Shown piece after piece: positions 8,631 through 16,226 of a stretch of DNA of 32,096 bases. Position numbers and translations under genes: made by a program. The notes beneath the pieces were generated by a model, which made no database searches, was not told the DNA's origin, and saw only the letters and a list, made by a program, of their open reading frames with translations. Source of the DNA: an uncultured Bacteroidota bacterium (GTDB lineage: Bacteria > Bacteroidota > Bacteroidia > Chitinophagales > Chitinophagaceae); contig CAIYPC010000680.1 in NCBI GenBank assembly GCA_903927975.1, positions 1 to 32,096 on the forward strand, in the 5' to 3' direction. Each line of letters opens with the position of its first letter. The stretch's first letter is position 1.

Positions 8631-8774
8631 CTGTGCGAGGCGTCCTCGCCTCGCATTATTATTTTATCGTCTTTGACGATAATTATTTAGAACAGATAGC
8701 ATGTGGTAAAGCATTAAAAAAAATTATCGCCAGAGGCGATTTAATCAAGTGCGAGGCGAGGACGCCTCGCACAG
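8631..8774. repeat. REPIN/MITE-like 144-bp nested inverted repeat
   Basis: Two perfect 25-nt inverted arms, 8631-8655 and 8750-8774, enclose 94 bp. Each arm is itself a hairpin: TGCGAGGC-(6 nt)-GCCTCGCA. The spacer holds two more hairpins that share ATTATCG..CGAT words: TTATCGTC-TTT-GACGATAA (8664-8682) and ATCGCC-AGA-GGCGAT (8726-8740). The GC-rich arms stand out from AT-rich surroundings. No target-site duplication was seen and no transposase is nearby. The architecture of two REP-like palindromes facing each other is that of REPINs or small non-autonomous elements. Confidence 0.75.
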
Positions 8775-8942
8775 CAATCCTATCAGGCATTAGCCATTGG
8801 TCAAAAACATTCTCTCTTCGGACGGTCAAATAATCTGTTAACAAACAATTAAAGCCTTTCAATTGTCATATAGCTTACAAAAAGCCGCGTTTTACGTATA
8901 TAAATTGCATCAATGAATTTAAATTTATCAAACAAAATTAAA

Positions 8943-9596
8943 ATGAAGGCCATGAGCGCACTTGCATTCATCACATCACTCGCAATGCTCACAAGCGCTT
9001 GCGAGCAAACAAACACGCAAACAATAAACATGAGCGAAACAGTTATTCCTGCTGGTGTTAAAACCGATACTGCCACTTTTGCAACTGGTTGCTTTTGGTG
9101 TACCGAAGCTATTTTTCAAAGATTGAAAGGCGTTCTGAAAGCAACTTCCGGATATTCGGGCGGTCACGTCAAAAATCCAGCTTACGAAGAAGTTTGCACT
9201 GGCACAACTGGTCATGCAGAATCTCTTCAAATTATATTCGACCCGAAAGTGATCACCTTTGATGAATTGCTCGAAGTGTTCTGGGAAAGTCACGACCCAA
9301 CAAGCCTCAACAAACAGGGCAATGACTCCGGGCCACAATATCGCAGCGCGATTTTTTATCACAACGCAGAACAAAAAGAAAAAGCAGAACATTATAAAAC
9401 CGAGCTTGATAAAAGCAAAGCTTATGATAAACCAATCGTTACCGAGATAACAGCATTCACTAATTTTTTCCCTGCAGAAAATTATCATCAGAATTATTAT
9501 AACACGCATGGTTCTTATCCTTACTGCTCATTCGTAATTCAGCCGAAGGTGGAGAAGTTTGAAAAAGTTTTCAAGGATAAGTTGAAGAAACAATAA
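8943..9596 (+). CDS. msrA: Peptide-methionine (S)-S-oxide reductase, lipoprotein type
   Basis: Reduces methionine-S-sulfoxide in oxidised proteins. The catalytic motif GCFWC lies at residues 49-53 with C50 as the expected nucleophile, followed by the MsrA core GVLKATSGYSGGHVKNPAYEE, GTTGHAES, ESHDPTSLNKQGND and the C-terminal Y-H-Q-N-Y-Y. I choose the ATG at 8943 (217 residues) because it gives a clean signal peptide with lipobox LTSAC (C20); an ATG 30 bp upstream (8913) would add ten polar residues before it. The protein is therefore probably a lipid-anchored envelope enzyme. No MsrB domain is fused. It is a single gene with its own terminator at 9643, convergent with the phosphoketolase gene. 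Confidence 0.92.
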   Translation: MKAMSALAFITSLAMLTSACEQTNTQTINMSETVIPAGVKTDTATFATGCFWCTEAIFQRLKGVLKATSGYSGGHVKNPAYEEVCTGTTGHAESLQIIFDPKVITFDELLEVFWESHDPTSLNKQGNDSGPQYRSAIFYHNAEQKEKAEHYKTELDKSKAYDKPIVTEITAFTNFFPAENYHQNYYNTHGSYPYCSFVIQPKVEKFEKVFKDKLKKQ

Positions 9597-9642
9597 GATT
9601 CAAGAGACAAAAATCAAGGGACAAGGCACAAGCGGTAACAAG

Positions 9643-9678
9643 AGGAAATTTGAACGGAAGTTTGAATTTCCTTTTTTT
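9643..9678 (+). terminator. Rho-independent terminator of msrA
   Basis: AGGAAATT (9643-9650) pairs with AATTTCCT (9665-9672); an inner AAC/GTT pairing with a GGAA loop extends it. Seven Ts follow at 9672-9678. The T-tract is on the plus strand only. Confidence 0.8.
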
Positions 9679-9711
9679 GTTTTGCAAAATTAAATACCAA
9701 GCTCAAATATT

Positions 9712-12096
9712 TCACCTCTCCCATTTCCAATTTCTCACTTCCGGCATATCCATTCCATTTTCGCGGATATAATATTTGTGCTCGATGAGATTGTTTTGCA
9801 TTTCCTGTTTCAGATAAGCAGCAGTGTTTCCCAATTGCGGCAAACGATCAATCACATCTTGCACCAAATGAAAACGATCAAGATCGTTCATCACGGTCAT
9901 ATCAAATGCAGTGGTAATTGTGCCTTCTTCTTTATATCCGCGAACGTGAATATTGTTGTGGTTTGTCCTTCTGTAAGTCAACCTGTGAATAAGCCATGGG
10001 TATGCATGAAAAGCAAATATGACCGGTTTATTTTTCGTAAAGAGCATATCAAAATCAACATCACTTAATCCATGCGGATGTTCCGACTGAGGTTGCAATT
10101 TCATGAGGTCAACAACATTCACCACACGAATTTTCAAATCGGGCAAATTTTTTCTGAGTATAGAAACTGCTGCCAATGTTTCGAGTGTTGGCACATCACC
10201 GGCGCATGCCATCACTACATCAGGCTCACTGTTTTCATCATTGCTTGCCCATTTCCAAATGCCGATACCTTCCGTGCAATGAACAACCGCTTCATCCATG
10301 GAAAGCCATTGCGGCGAAGGATGTTTGCCAGCGACTACCACATTCACATAATGTCTACTGCGCAAACAATGATCCATCACCGATAAAAGACAATTCGCAT
10401 CGGGTGGCAAATACACACGCACCACTTCTGCTTTTTTATTGATCACATGATCAATAAATCCTGGATCCTGATGTGTGAATCCATTATGATCCTGTCGCCA
10501 CACGTGAGAAGTAAGCAAGATATTGAGCGACGCAATTTTTCTTCGCCATGGAAGCTGCGACGTCACCTTCAACCATTTTGCGTGTTGGTTAAACATGGAA
10601 TCTATGATGTGAATGAACGCTTCGTAACAATTGAACAAGCCATGTCTTCCCGTTAGCAAATAACCTTCCAGCCAACCTTCACATTGATGCTCGCTCAGCA
10701 TTTCCATCACACGACCTTCTCTGTTGAGAAACTGATCTGTTTCAACGGTCTCTCCTTCCCATTGACGATCCGTTGCTTCAAACACTGAATTCAAATTATT
10801 GGAAAGCGTTTCATCGGGACCAAACAACCTAAAATTTTTCTGTTCTTTATTTGCTAAAATAATATCCCTGATGAATGGTCCTAAAATTTTTGTATCGCCG
10901 ATGGCATTGCTTCCCCTGACTGGCAATTCAATTCCATAGTGTTGAAAGTCGGGCATGCAAAGTTCTTTCAATAAAATTCCACCGTTGGTATGCGGATTCG
11001 CACCCATTCTCTGTTCGCCCTTCGGAGCGAGTTCCGCTAATTCAGCTAATAAGCAACCACGTTCATCAAACAATTCTTCGGGCTTATAACTTTTAAACCA
11101 TTCTTCCAACTGTTTAAGATGTTCGGGATTTGTTGCAGGATCTGTTATTGGAACCTGATGAGATCGAAATGTTCCTTCAACTGGCAAGCCATTCACGAAC
11201 TTCGGGCCTGTCCATCCTTTGGGCGTTTTTAAAATGATCATCGGCCAGCGTGGTCGTTCAATATTATTATCGTTAGATGCTTTTGATTTGATCGTTTTTA
11301 TTTCTTCGATCACTTTGTCAAGAACATCTGCCATTTTTTGATGCATCTGCATTGGATCATCGCCTTCAATAAAATATGGTTTCCACCCATAGCCAAAAAA
11401 CAATTGTTCCAGCTCTTCATTTCCTATTCGTGCAAGAATCGTTGGGTTAGAAATTTTATATCCGTTCAAATGTAAAATCGGGAGCACCACACCATCATTA
11501 ACAGCGTTCAAAAATTTATTGGAGTGCCATGCTGTAGCAAGTGGGCCTGTTTCTGCTTCACCATCACCAATGATGCATGAAACAATCAGATCAGGATTAT
11601 CGAACACAGCACCGAAAGCATGACTAAGTGAATATCCAAGCTCGCCTCCTTCGTGCATGGAGCCTGGACATTCAGGGGAAACATGACTTGGAATTCCACC
11701 TGGAAAAGAAAATTGGGTAAATAATTTTTTCAACCCTTCTTCATCCTGACTAATATTCGGATACACTTCACTGTAAGTTCCTTCGAGATAAGTATTGCCC
11801 ACAAGTGCAGGCCCACCATGTCCAGGCCCGGAAATATAAAACATGTTGACATCATATTTTTTTATGATCCTGTTCAGGTGCACATAAATAAAATTTTGTC
11901 CGGGCGTAGTTCCCCAATGGCCAAGCAACATTGCTTTGATATGTTCCGGCTTCAATGGTTCTTTTAAAAGTGGGTTATCGCGCAAATAAATTTGCCCGAC
12001 AGAAATGTAATTAGCGGCACGCCAATAGGCATTTATCTTTTGCAACAAATCAGTTGATAAAGTTTGAGTTGCTATTTCTGGGCTTTCTAATTCCAT
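9712..12096 (-). CDS. xfp: Xylulose-5-phosphate/fructose-6-phosphate phosphoketolase
   Basis: A thiamine-diphosphate enzyme that splits xylulose-5-P (and usually fructose-6-P) with phosphate to acetyl-phosphate plus glyceraldehyde-3-P (or erythrose-4-P). At 794 residues it has the family's full length. Signatures: [11 protein letters not shown] (59-69), [20 protein letters not shown] (89-108), the thiamine-diphosphate motif [21 protein letters not shown] (177-197), and the C-terminal phosphoketolase domain with [13 protein letters not shown] and [17 protein letters not shown]. It starts 12 bp after the stop of ackA, the gene that turns its product acetyl-phosphate into acetate and ATP, so the pair is one operon. 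Whether it prefers xylulose-5-P alone or both sugars cannot be judged from the sequence. Confidence 0.96.
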   Translation of the reverse strand: MELESPEIATQTLSTDLLQKINAYWRAANYISVGQIYLRDNPLLKEPLKPEHIKAMLLGHWGTTPGQNFIYVHLNRIIKKYDVNMFYISGPGHGGPALVGNTYLEGTYSEVYPNISQDEEGLKKLFTQFSFPGGIPSHVSPECPGSMHEGGELGYSLSHAFGAVFDNPDLIVSCIIGDGEAETGPLATAWHSNKFLNAVNDGVVLPILHLNGYKISNPTILARIGNEELEQLFFGYGWKPYFIEGDDPMQMHQKMADVLDKVIEEIKTIKSKASNDNNIERPRWPMIILKTPKGWTGPKFVNGLPVEGTFRSHQVPITDPATNPEHLKQLEEWFKSYKPEELFDERGCLLAELAELAPKGEQRMGANPHTNGGILLKELCMPDFQHYGIELPVRGSNAIGDTKILGPFIRDIILANKEQKNFRLFGPDETLSNNLNSVFEATDRQWEGETVETDQFLNREGRVMEMLSEHQCEGWLEGYLLTGRHGLFNCYEAFIHIIDSMFNQHAKWLKVTSQLPWRRKIASLNILLTSHVWRQDHNGFTHQDPGFIDHVINKKAEVVRVYLPPDANCLLSVMDHCLRSRHYVNVVVAGKHPSPQWLSMDEAVVHCTEGIGIWKWASNDENSEPDVVMACAGDVPTLETLAAVSILRKNLPDLKIRVVNVVDLMKLQPQSEHPHGLSDVDFDMLFTKNKPVIFAFHAYPWLIHRLTYRRTNHNNIHVRGYKEEGTITTAFDMTVMNDLDRFHLVQDVIDRLPQLGNTAAYLKQEMQNNLIEHKYYIRENGMDMPEVRNWKWER

Positions 12097-12108
12097 AACA
12101 AATAATTT

Positions 12109-13296
12109 TTATTGCTCGATTGAATAATTCAAAACATCACAAACCAATATTGCAATCATTAATTCTTCATTAGTTTTAATAACGCGGACAACGACTTTGC
12201 TTTTATCACTCGAAATAATTTTTTCATTGTTTGCATTTCTTTTTTCATCCAGTTCAATCCCTAAAAATCGTAAGCCCTGAACCGCACGCTCACGAATTTC
12301 AGGCGCATTTTCACCGACGCCCCCAGAAAACACCAATTCATCCAATCCCCCAAGTGCAGCAGCATAAGCACCAATCCATTTTTTGGTTTGATAACAGAAT
12401 AATTCAACAGCTTCGGCAGCACGATTGTCGCTTTTTTGGGTCTTTAATAATTCGCGCATGTCGGAGTTGGTTTCCGAGATCCCCAAAAGCCCCGATTCAT
12501 GATTGACCAAATGATTAAATTGTTTTGTGTTTAATTTTTCTTCTTGCATTAAATACGATGCAACACCTGGATCAAGATCGCCAGTTCGTGTGCTCATTGG
12601 TATTCCTGCTGTTGGGGTGAAACCCATGCTTGTGTCAATGCTTTTTCCATCTTTTATAGCAGCAAGACTTGCACCATTTCCGAGATGAGCCAATATTATC
12701 TTTTCCTTACCTGATTTGCCGCCTGATAATTTATGAAGCTCTTTCACTAGATAGGAATATGAAAGACCATGAAAACCGTATCGTTGAATTCCCACGGAAA
12801 AATATTTTCGTGGAATCGGCAATAATTTTGCAACAATCGGCATCGATGAATGAAATGAAGTATCGAAACAAGCTACTTGAGGCAATGCAGAATAGTGTTG
12901 TTGAAATATTTCAATCAATCTAATTTCCTCAGGCAAATGCTCGGGATCGTAAACGCTGATTTTTTCCAGTTCAGATAATAATTCAGGAGTGATTTTTTCA
13001 GGCTTTGTATGTTTCATTCCATGAACTATCCTATGCCCTATTGCGGTAATGGATCCAAAATCTTTTTGTTTTTCAATCCAACCAATCAAAAAATCAGCAG
13101 CTTCATCATAGTTATCCGCTTTGATGCTGATGGCATCTTTTTGAAGTGAATTATCATTAGTAACATTGAGTTTCGCATTCTCTGTACCAATGTTTTCAAT
13201 TTCACCACGGCACGATTGTTTTAGCGAGCCTTCTATTTTATATAATGCGAACTTAATACTGGATGAACCACCATTAATGACGAGAATGCTATTCAT
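12109..13296 (-). CDS. ackA: Acetate kinase
   Basis: Converts acetyl-phosphate plus ADP to acetate plus ATP. The 395-residue chain shows the ASKHA-fold signatures: VINGGSSSIKF near the N-terminus, HRIVHG, ACFDTSFHSSMP, RYGFHGLSY, LAHLGNGASLAAI and STRTGDLDP, then FSGGVGENAPEIR near the C-terminus. It lies between the universal stress genes (39 bp upstream) and xfp (12 bp downstream). No phosphotransacetylase gene is in the window, which fits a role fed by phosphoketolase rather than by acetyl-CoA; a pta elsewhere cannot be excluded. Confidence 0.96.
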   Translation of the reverse strand: MNSILVINGGSSSIKFALYKIEGSLKQSCRGEIENIGTENAKLNVTNDNSLQKDAISIKADNYDEAADFLIGWIEKQKDFGSITAIGHRIVHGMKHTKPEKITPELLSELEKISVYDPEHLPEEIRLIEIFQQHYSALPQVACFDTSFHSSMPIVAKLLPIPRKYFSVGIQRYGFHGLSYSYLVKELHKLSGGKSGKEKIILAHLGNGASLAAIKDGKSIDTSMGFTPTAGIPMSTRTGDLDPGVASYLMQEEKLNTKQFNHLVNHESGLLGISETNSDMRELLKTQKSDNRAAEAVELFCYQTKKWIGAYAAALGGLDELVFSGGVGENAPEIRERAVQGLRFLGIELDEKRNANNEKIISSDKSKVVVRVIKTNEELMIAILVCDVLNYSIEQ

Positions 13297-13335
13297 AATA
13301 ATTCATATCACTTATATGCAAGCTACAATCATTCA

Positions 13336-14157
13336 TCAAATATGATGTGTAATAAAAACAGGCATTTTATGATCACTGATAATTTGACCGGCGAAACTGC
13401 TATGCAGCAAACTGGATAAGGCCGGTCTGCCGAATGAGCCCGCAACAAGCAACATATTTTTTCTCATTTCTGCCCATGTGGCAAAATATTTTTTTGCATC
13501 AAAATGCAGCTTGAAAACAGAAGTGCTATTAAAATGAGCTTTTACGTACTCTTTCAACAGCCCCTCATCTGGGATCTCATCACTTTCTTCATCTTTTATA
13601 TATACAAATTCTGTTGGCAGATCAGTGAACTGAGGGAGCAGATTGCAAAATTGCTTTAACGCCAGCATACTCTCTTTTTTTCCATCGTAAGCAACAACAA
13701 TCCGCACAAGCCGATTGAAATTTTCAGGGACCACTATCACAGGGCATTCTGCACTCTGCAATATCTCCTTCATAAATATGTTTGGCTGACGATCCGTTAA
13801 GTTGCTGCAAAATAATTCCTCGCTCATCACTAATAAATCAGCGAAGCGGCTTTCTTTTATCAACAAATCTTTATCAACTTCTTTATTTTCATCGGCATGA
13901 AAGTTAATGTTATTGGATTCGCATGCATTAACGAATTTCTCCATGCTCTTTTTGACGAGCTTTTTTTCTTCCTTTTTGAGCTTGACATAAGGTTCCGCTA
14001 TTGGAATAAAACTTACAGGAATCAGTTCCTGAAAATCGATTGGCTCAAAAAAAAGACCTTTCACGCTCAGCGGCTCGTTATCGCGCAATTGCTTAATAAA
14101 TTCTATTGCCCCATTTGAAAAATTGTCCCCATCGCAAACGAATAATATCTTTTTCAT
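13336..14157 (-). CDS. Universal stress protein, tandem UspA domains (A)
   Basis: A 273-residue protein made of two UspA-like domains (about 1-140 and 145-273). The N-terminal strand KILFVCDGDNFSNGAIEF and the mid-chain VVAYDGKKESMLALKQF are the two domain starts. The ATP-loop motif G-2x-G-9x-G(S/T) is eroded in the second domain: AGSFGRPALSSLLHSS keeps the two glycines but not the closing G(S/T). It may thus be a non-ATP-binding type. It lies 18 bp downstream of a paralogue (14176-14994) and 39 bp upstream of ackA, so it is most likely co-transcribed with phosphoketolase-acetate kinase. Cytoplasmic; exact role unknown. Confidence 0.85.
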   Translation of the reverse strand: MKKILFVCDGDNFSNGAIEFIKQLRDNEPLSVKGLFFEPIDFQELIPVSFIPIAEPYVKLKKEEKKLVKKSMEKFVNACESNNINFHADENKEVDKDLLIKESRFADLLVMSEELFCSNLTDRQPNIFMKEILQSAECPVIVVPENFNRLVRIVVAYDGKKESMLALKQFCNLLPQFTDLPTEFVYIKDEESDEIPDEGLLKEYVKAHFNSTSVFKLHFDAKKYFATWAEMRKNMLLVAGSFGRPALSSLLHSSFAGQIISDHKMPVFITHHI

Positions 14158-14175
14158 AAAAATTATTTTTAAAAA

Positions 14176-14994
14176 TTAATGATGCGTAATAAATATTGGA
14201 AGGTTCGTTGTCCTCACAATCAGTGCAGCCCGGCTTTCTTTTAGGAATGATGAAATTGGGTTTCTTCCATAAGCGCCCATCACAAGCATGATGCTTCTTT
14301 TTTCAAACACATACTTGAACAATTCTTCTTCAGGCTCGCCACACAAGATTTCAAAATGCAAATCGCTGTAATAATTTTTCAGCCACTCAAAAATTTTAGG
14401 CTTAGCCTTCAATGTCAATTCCTTTGTTTTGTTGACTTCAACCAATGTGATTTTCTTGCTGCTCAATTCCGGGAACAGATATGTGAATTGCTTGATGGCA
14501 AAAACTGATGATTTGCTCCCGTCATAAGAAAACATAATCTCATTCACGCCTTCAAAACTTTGAGGGGAAATGATAACCGGGCATTCTGCTTCTGCAAGAA
14601 TATCTTTTACAAAACTTGATGGAGATCCTTCCAGCTTATTTTTAAATGACATATCGGGTTCAACGATTATCAGATCGGCAAAGCGGCTCTCTTCAATAAT
14701 TTCACTTGCAGGCATACCTCGGTCGCGATGGATGCAGGCATTGATGCCTTTTTCCTCGCATATATTCCTGAATAAATGAATATTATTATCAACGATTGCG
14801 GTGCGTTGATTACGAGAGAGCTCATTTTCGTCCAGCAGAGAAGCGTACACCTCTTCAGTAATTTCTTCATTCAAAACATTTTCAAGGAAAACGCCAGTGA
14901 GTTTTGATTTTGTGAGTGCAGCAATGTAGCAGGCAAAATCAATGGAGGGAACATTTAACTCTAGTGCGTCTATTGCTAATAATATCTTTCGCAT
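14176..14994 (-). CDS. Universal stress protein, tandem UspA domains (B)
   Basis: A 272-residue double-UspA protein, paralogous to the gene at 13336 (same length, same ending P-I/V-F-I-T-H-H). Domain starts are KILLAIDALELNVPSIDFAC and IMFSYDGSKSSVFAIKQF. The second-domain ATP loop is again degenerate (GAYGRNPISSFLKES, no closing G-S/T). It is the first gene of the usp-usp-ackA-xfp unit. The 91-bp gap before it carries an exact TGAT-TTTC-ATCA palindrome (15061-15072), suggesting its own oxygen- or stress-responsive promoter in addition to read-through from the VIT-like gene. Confidence 0.85.
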   Translation of the reverse strand: MRKILLAIDALELNVPSIDFACYIAALTKSKLTGVFLENVLNEEITEEVYASLLDENELSRNQRTAIVDNNIHLFRNICEEKGINACIHRDRGMPASEIIEESRFADLIIVEPDMSFKNKLEGSPSSFVKDILAEAECPVIISPQSFEGVNEIMFSYDGSKSSVFAIKQFTYLFPELSSKKITLVEVNKTKELTLKAKPKIFEWLKNYYSDLHFEILCGEPEEELFKYVFEKRSIMLVMGAYGRNPISSFLKESRAALIVRTTNLPIFITHH

Positions 14995-15060
14995 AAAAAA
15001 GTTTACTCAAAAATATTTCTTGAATAAACTTTTATCTATGATTTCAATTTGTGCTTGAAA

Positions 15061-15072
15061 TGATTTTCATCA
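15061..15072 (-). promoter_or_regulatory. Fnr-type palindrome upstream of usp-usp-ackA-xfp
   Basis: TGAT-TTTC-ATCA, an exact TGAT-N4-ATCA palindrome, centred about 72 bp upstream of the usp ATG at 14994. A weak -7-like TAGATAAA lies on the minus strand at 15038-15031, about 28 bp downstream of the site centre, close to the spacing seen at the ccoS and usp sites. The match is seen; binding is inferred. Confidence 0.55.
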
Positions 15073-15085
15073 TAAAAACATTTGA

Positions 15086-15586
15086 TCACCCGCCAAATTT
15101 TCCAAGATAAACACCAATCAAAAAAACAATTGCACCGCCAACAATAACTTGCAAGATGGTTTTAAGCAAAGGAGTTTTCATAAAATGAAACCTGATGATT
15201 GCAATGGCGAACAATTCAAACACCACAACAATATAAGCAGTGTGCAATGCGACTTTCAGGTTGTTGATCAAAAAAGGAAATGTGTGGAGCATGCCACCAA
15301 TGCTTGTTGCAAGTGCAGTTATTAACCCGCGGGCAATTGGATTTCCCCTTCCGGTAACTGTGCCGTCATCAGAAAGTGCTTCTGAAAGACCCATGCTGAT
15401 GCCTGCTCCGAGTGACGCTGCAAGCCCGACAAAAAAAGCTTGTGACGGCTTGCCAGTTAAACCTGCTGTTGCAAATATGGGAGCAAGTGTAGAAACTGAG
15501 CCATCCATTAACCCAAGTAATGCGGGCTGCACTTTTTGTATCACAAATTTTGCGTCTGATTCTTTGGTTGCAGTATTTTGGTTCAC
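15086..15586 (-). CDS. Compact VIT1/CCC1-like membrane protein
   Basis: A 166-residue membrane protein. The first helix carries [20 protein letters not shown], matching the D-G-x-V-S-T signature of the VIT/CCC1 iron/manganese transporter family, and the second [12 protein letters not shown] matches the S-M-x-x-x-E motif. Hydrophobic segments lie at about 21-40, 47-68, 87-105, 112-132 and 141-162. Typical family members are longer and carry a cytosolic metal-binding insert between helices 2 and 3; here only a short loop ([15 protein letters not shown]) replaces it. The start is GTG (15584-15586). A perfect TATATTTG -7 box lies upstream. Transport of Fe2+ or Mn2+ out of the cytoplasm is the family inference; direction and ion are not shown. 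Confidence 0.75.
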   Translation of the reverse strand: MNQNTATKESDAKFVIQKVQPALLGLMDGSVSTLAPIFATAGLTGKPSQAFFVGLAASLGAGISMGLSEALSDDGTVTGRGNPIARGLITALATSIGGMLHTFPFLINNLKVALHTAYIVVVFELFAIAIIRFHFMKTPLLKTILQVIVGGAIVFLIGVYLGKFGG

Positions 15587-15614
15587 GGTAGTAAATATTT
15601 GTTATTGCAGAATT

Positions 15615-15622
15615 CAAATATA
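15615..15622 (-). promoter_or_regulatory. Putative -7 box of the VIT-like gene
   Basis: Minus-strand TATATTTG matches TAnnTTTG exactly, 28 bp before the GTG start. A different small palindrome, GTTCA-A-TGAAC (15647-15657), is centred 30 bp upstream of it. Confidence 0.5.
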
Positions 15623-15660
15623 ATTTATTAATACTGGCTGATTAAGTTCAATGAACAAGC

Positions 15661-15703
15661 TGATAATGGTCATGACTATTATATTCTTTGATTTCAATCT
15701 TTG
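15661..15703 (+). promoter_or_regulatory. Near-match Fnr-type site and -7-like box before the 15722 gene
   Basis: TGAT-AATG-GTCA (15661-15672) differs from TGAT-N4-ATCA at one base. AATCTTTG at 15696-15703 matches the -7 consensus in seven of eight letters counting the free positions, and starts about 29 bp from the site centre, the same spacing as at ccoS. The site lies between divergent genes and could also serve the VIT-like gene. Confidence 0.35.
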
Positions 15704-15721
15704 TATCCTAAAATAAAATTT

Positions 15722-16075
15722 ATGTCATACACGATTTTGCAAACACAAAAAAACTATCAATATCATCTTGCTGCAAAAAAGCCATCGATATTCGCACGCT
15801 TTTTCCAATGGGCAGCAAATGAAGAGGCCGAACACCACATTGCATGGGTCGGTGTTTCTATCACCGCGATGGCTGCCGTTTTCTTTCCTCTCACAATGGC
15901 TGTTGTGCTTTTGAATGGGGCTCAGTTCGGGTTGATCATTGCAGCAATGGCTGCTTTTGTTCTTGTGACCGCGACCAATCTTGCCGCGATGCAAACTAAA
16001 TATACTATCCCGTTTTTCTTTCTGGGCATCTTAACGAATATAGCAATCGTTGTTGTCAGTTTTTTTATTCATTAA
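15722..16075 (+). CDS. Small three-helix membrane protein of unknown function
   Basis: Read from ATG 15722 as 117 residues; a TTG seven codons earlier is possible but lies inside the promoter-like region. A short polar N-terminus with acidic/His-rich NEEAEHHIAW (about 33-42) precedes three hydrophobic helices at about 41-64, 67-89 and 95-115. I do not recognise the family. It stands alone on the plus strand between the VIT-like gene and the CoA-transferase operon, with a near-match Fnr-type site upstream and a strong terminator downstream, so it is a real single-gene transcript. The context suggests a membrane role under oxygen limitation or stress; nothing in the sequence gives an activity. 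Confidence 0.75.
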   Translation: MSYTILQTQKNYQYHLAAKKPSIFARFFQWAANEEAEHHIAWVGVSITAMAAVFFPLTMAVVLLNGAQFGLIIAAMAAFVLVTATNLAAMQTKYTIPFFFLGILTNIAIVVVSFFIH

Positions 16076-16097
16076 AGAATTGATTGCTTTATTATCT

Positions 16098-16130
16098 AAC
16101 GGAAGTTTCGAAAGAAGCTTCCGTTTTTGT
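16098..16130 (+). terminator. Strong terminator with GAAA tetraloop
   Basis: AACGGAAGTTTC (16098-16109) pairs with GAAGCTTCCGTT (16114-16125) over 12 bp with one G-U pair, closed by a GAAA tetraloop, and is followed by a T-rich tract. It ends the 15722-16075 transcript. Confidence 0.88.
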
Positions 16131-16155
16131 TGTTCTATAAATATTCTCAAAACAG

Positions 16156-16185
16156 AAGCATCAGGATAAAAAAATCCTGATGCTT
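16156..16185 (-). terminator. Hairpin ending the CoA-transferase operon
   Basis: AAGCATCAGGAT (16156-16167) and ATCCTGATGCTT (16174-16185) form a perfect 12-bp stem with an A6 loop. It is 42 bp past the stop of the minus-strand CoA-transferase gene; the minus-strand tail (CTGTTTTGAG) is only moderately T-rich. Confidence 0.6.
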
Positions 16186-16226
16186 TGTGATTGTAACATC
16201 ATCTCTAACCTTTAGCTAAAAATTAT

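Larger units (their letters stand above)
8516..8942. other. 427-bp gene-free region with mutS2 promoter and palindromic element
   Basis: No convincing gene lies here. From left to right it holds the mutS2 promoter (8542-8570), a CCTCACCCCAACCCTTCTCC-type word (8560-8579), a 144-bp nested inverted-repeat element (8631-8774), a small hairpin ACAATT..AATTGT (8845-8866), and the leader of msrA. A 66-codon open frame over 8633-8833 lies mostly on the inverted repeat and is judged non-coding. Confidence 0.75.

Noticed and set aside
8633..8833. 66-codon open frame reading MRGVLASH...CEARTPR
   Set aside because: It is built on the inverted repeat; both ends of the frame simply translate the two arms, and neither strand shows a start context or known domain.
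8976..9509. 177-codon minus-strand open frame opposite msrA
   Set aside because: Antisense to a clearly coding MsrA with intact catalytic motif; no domain in its own translation.
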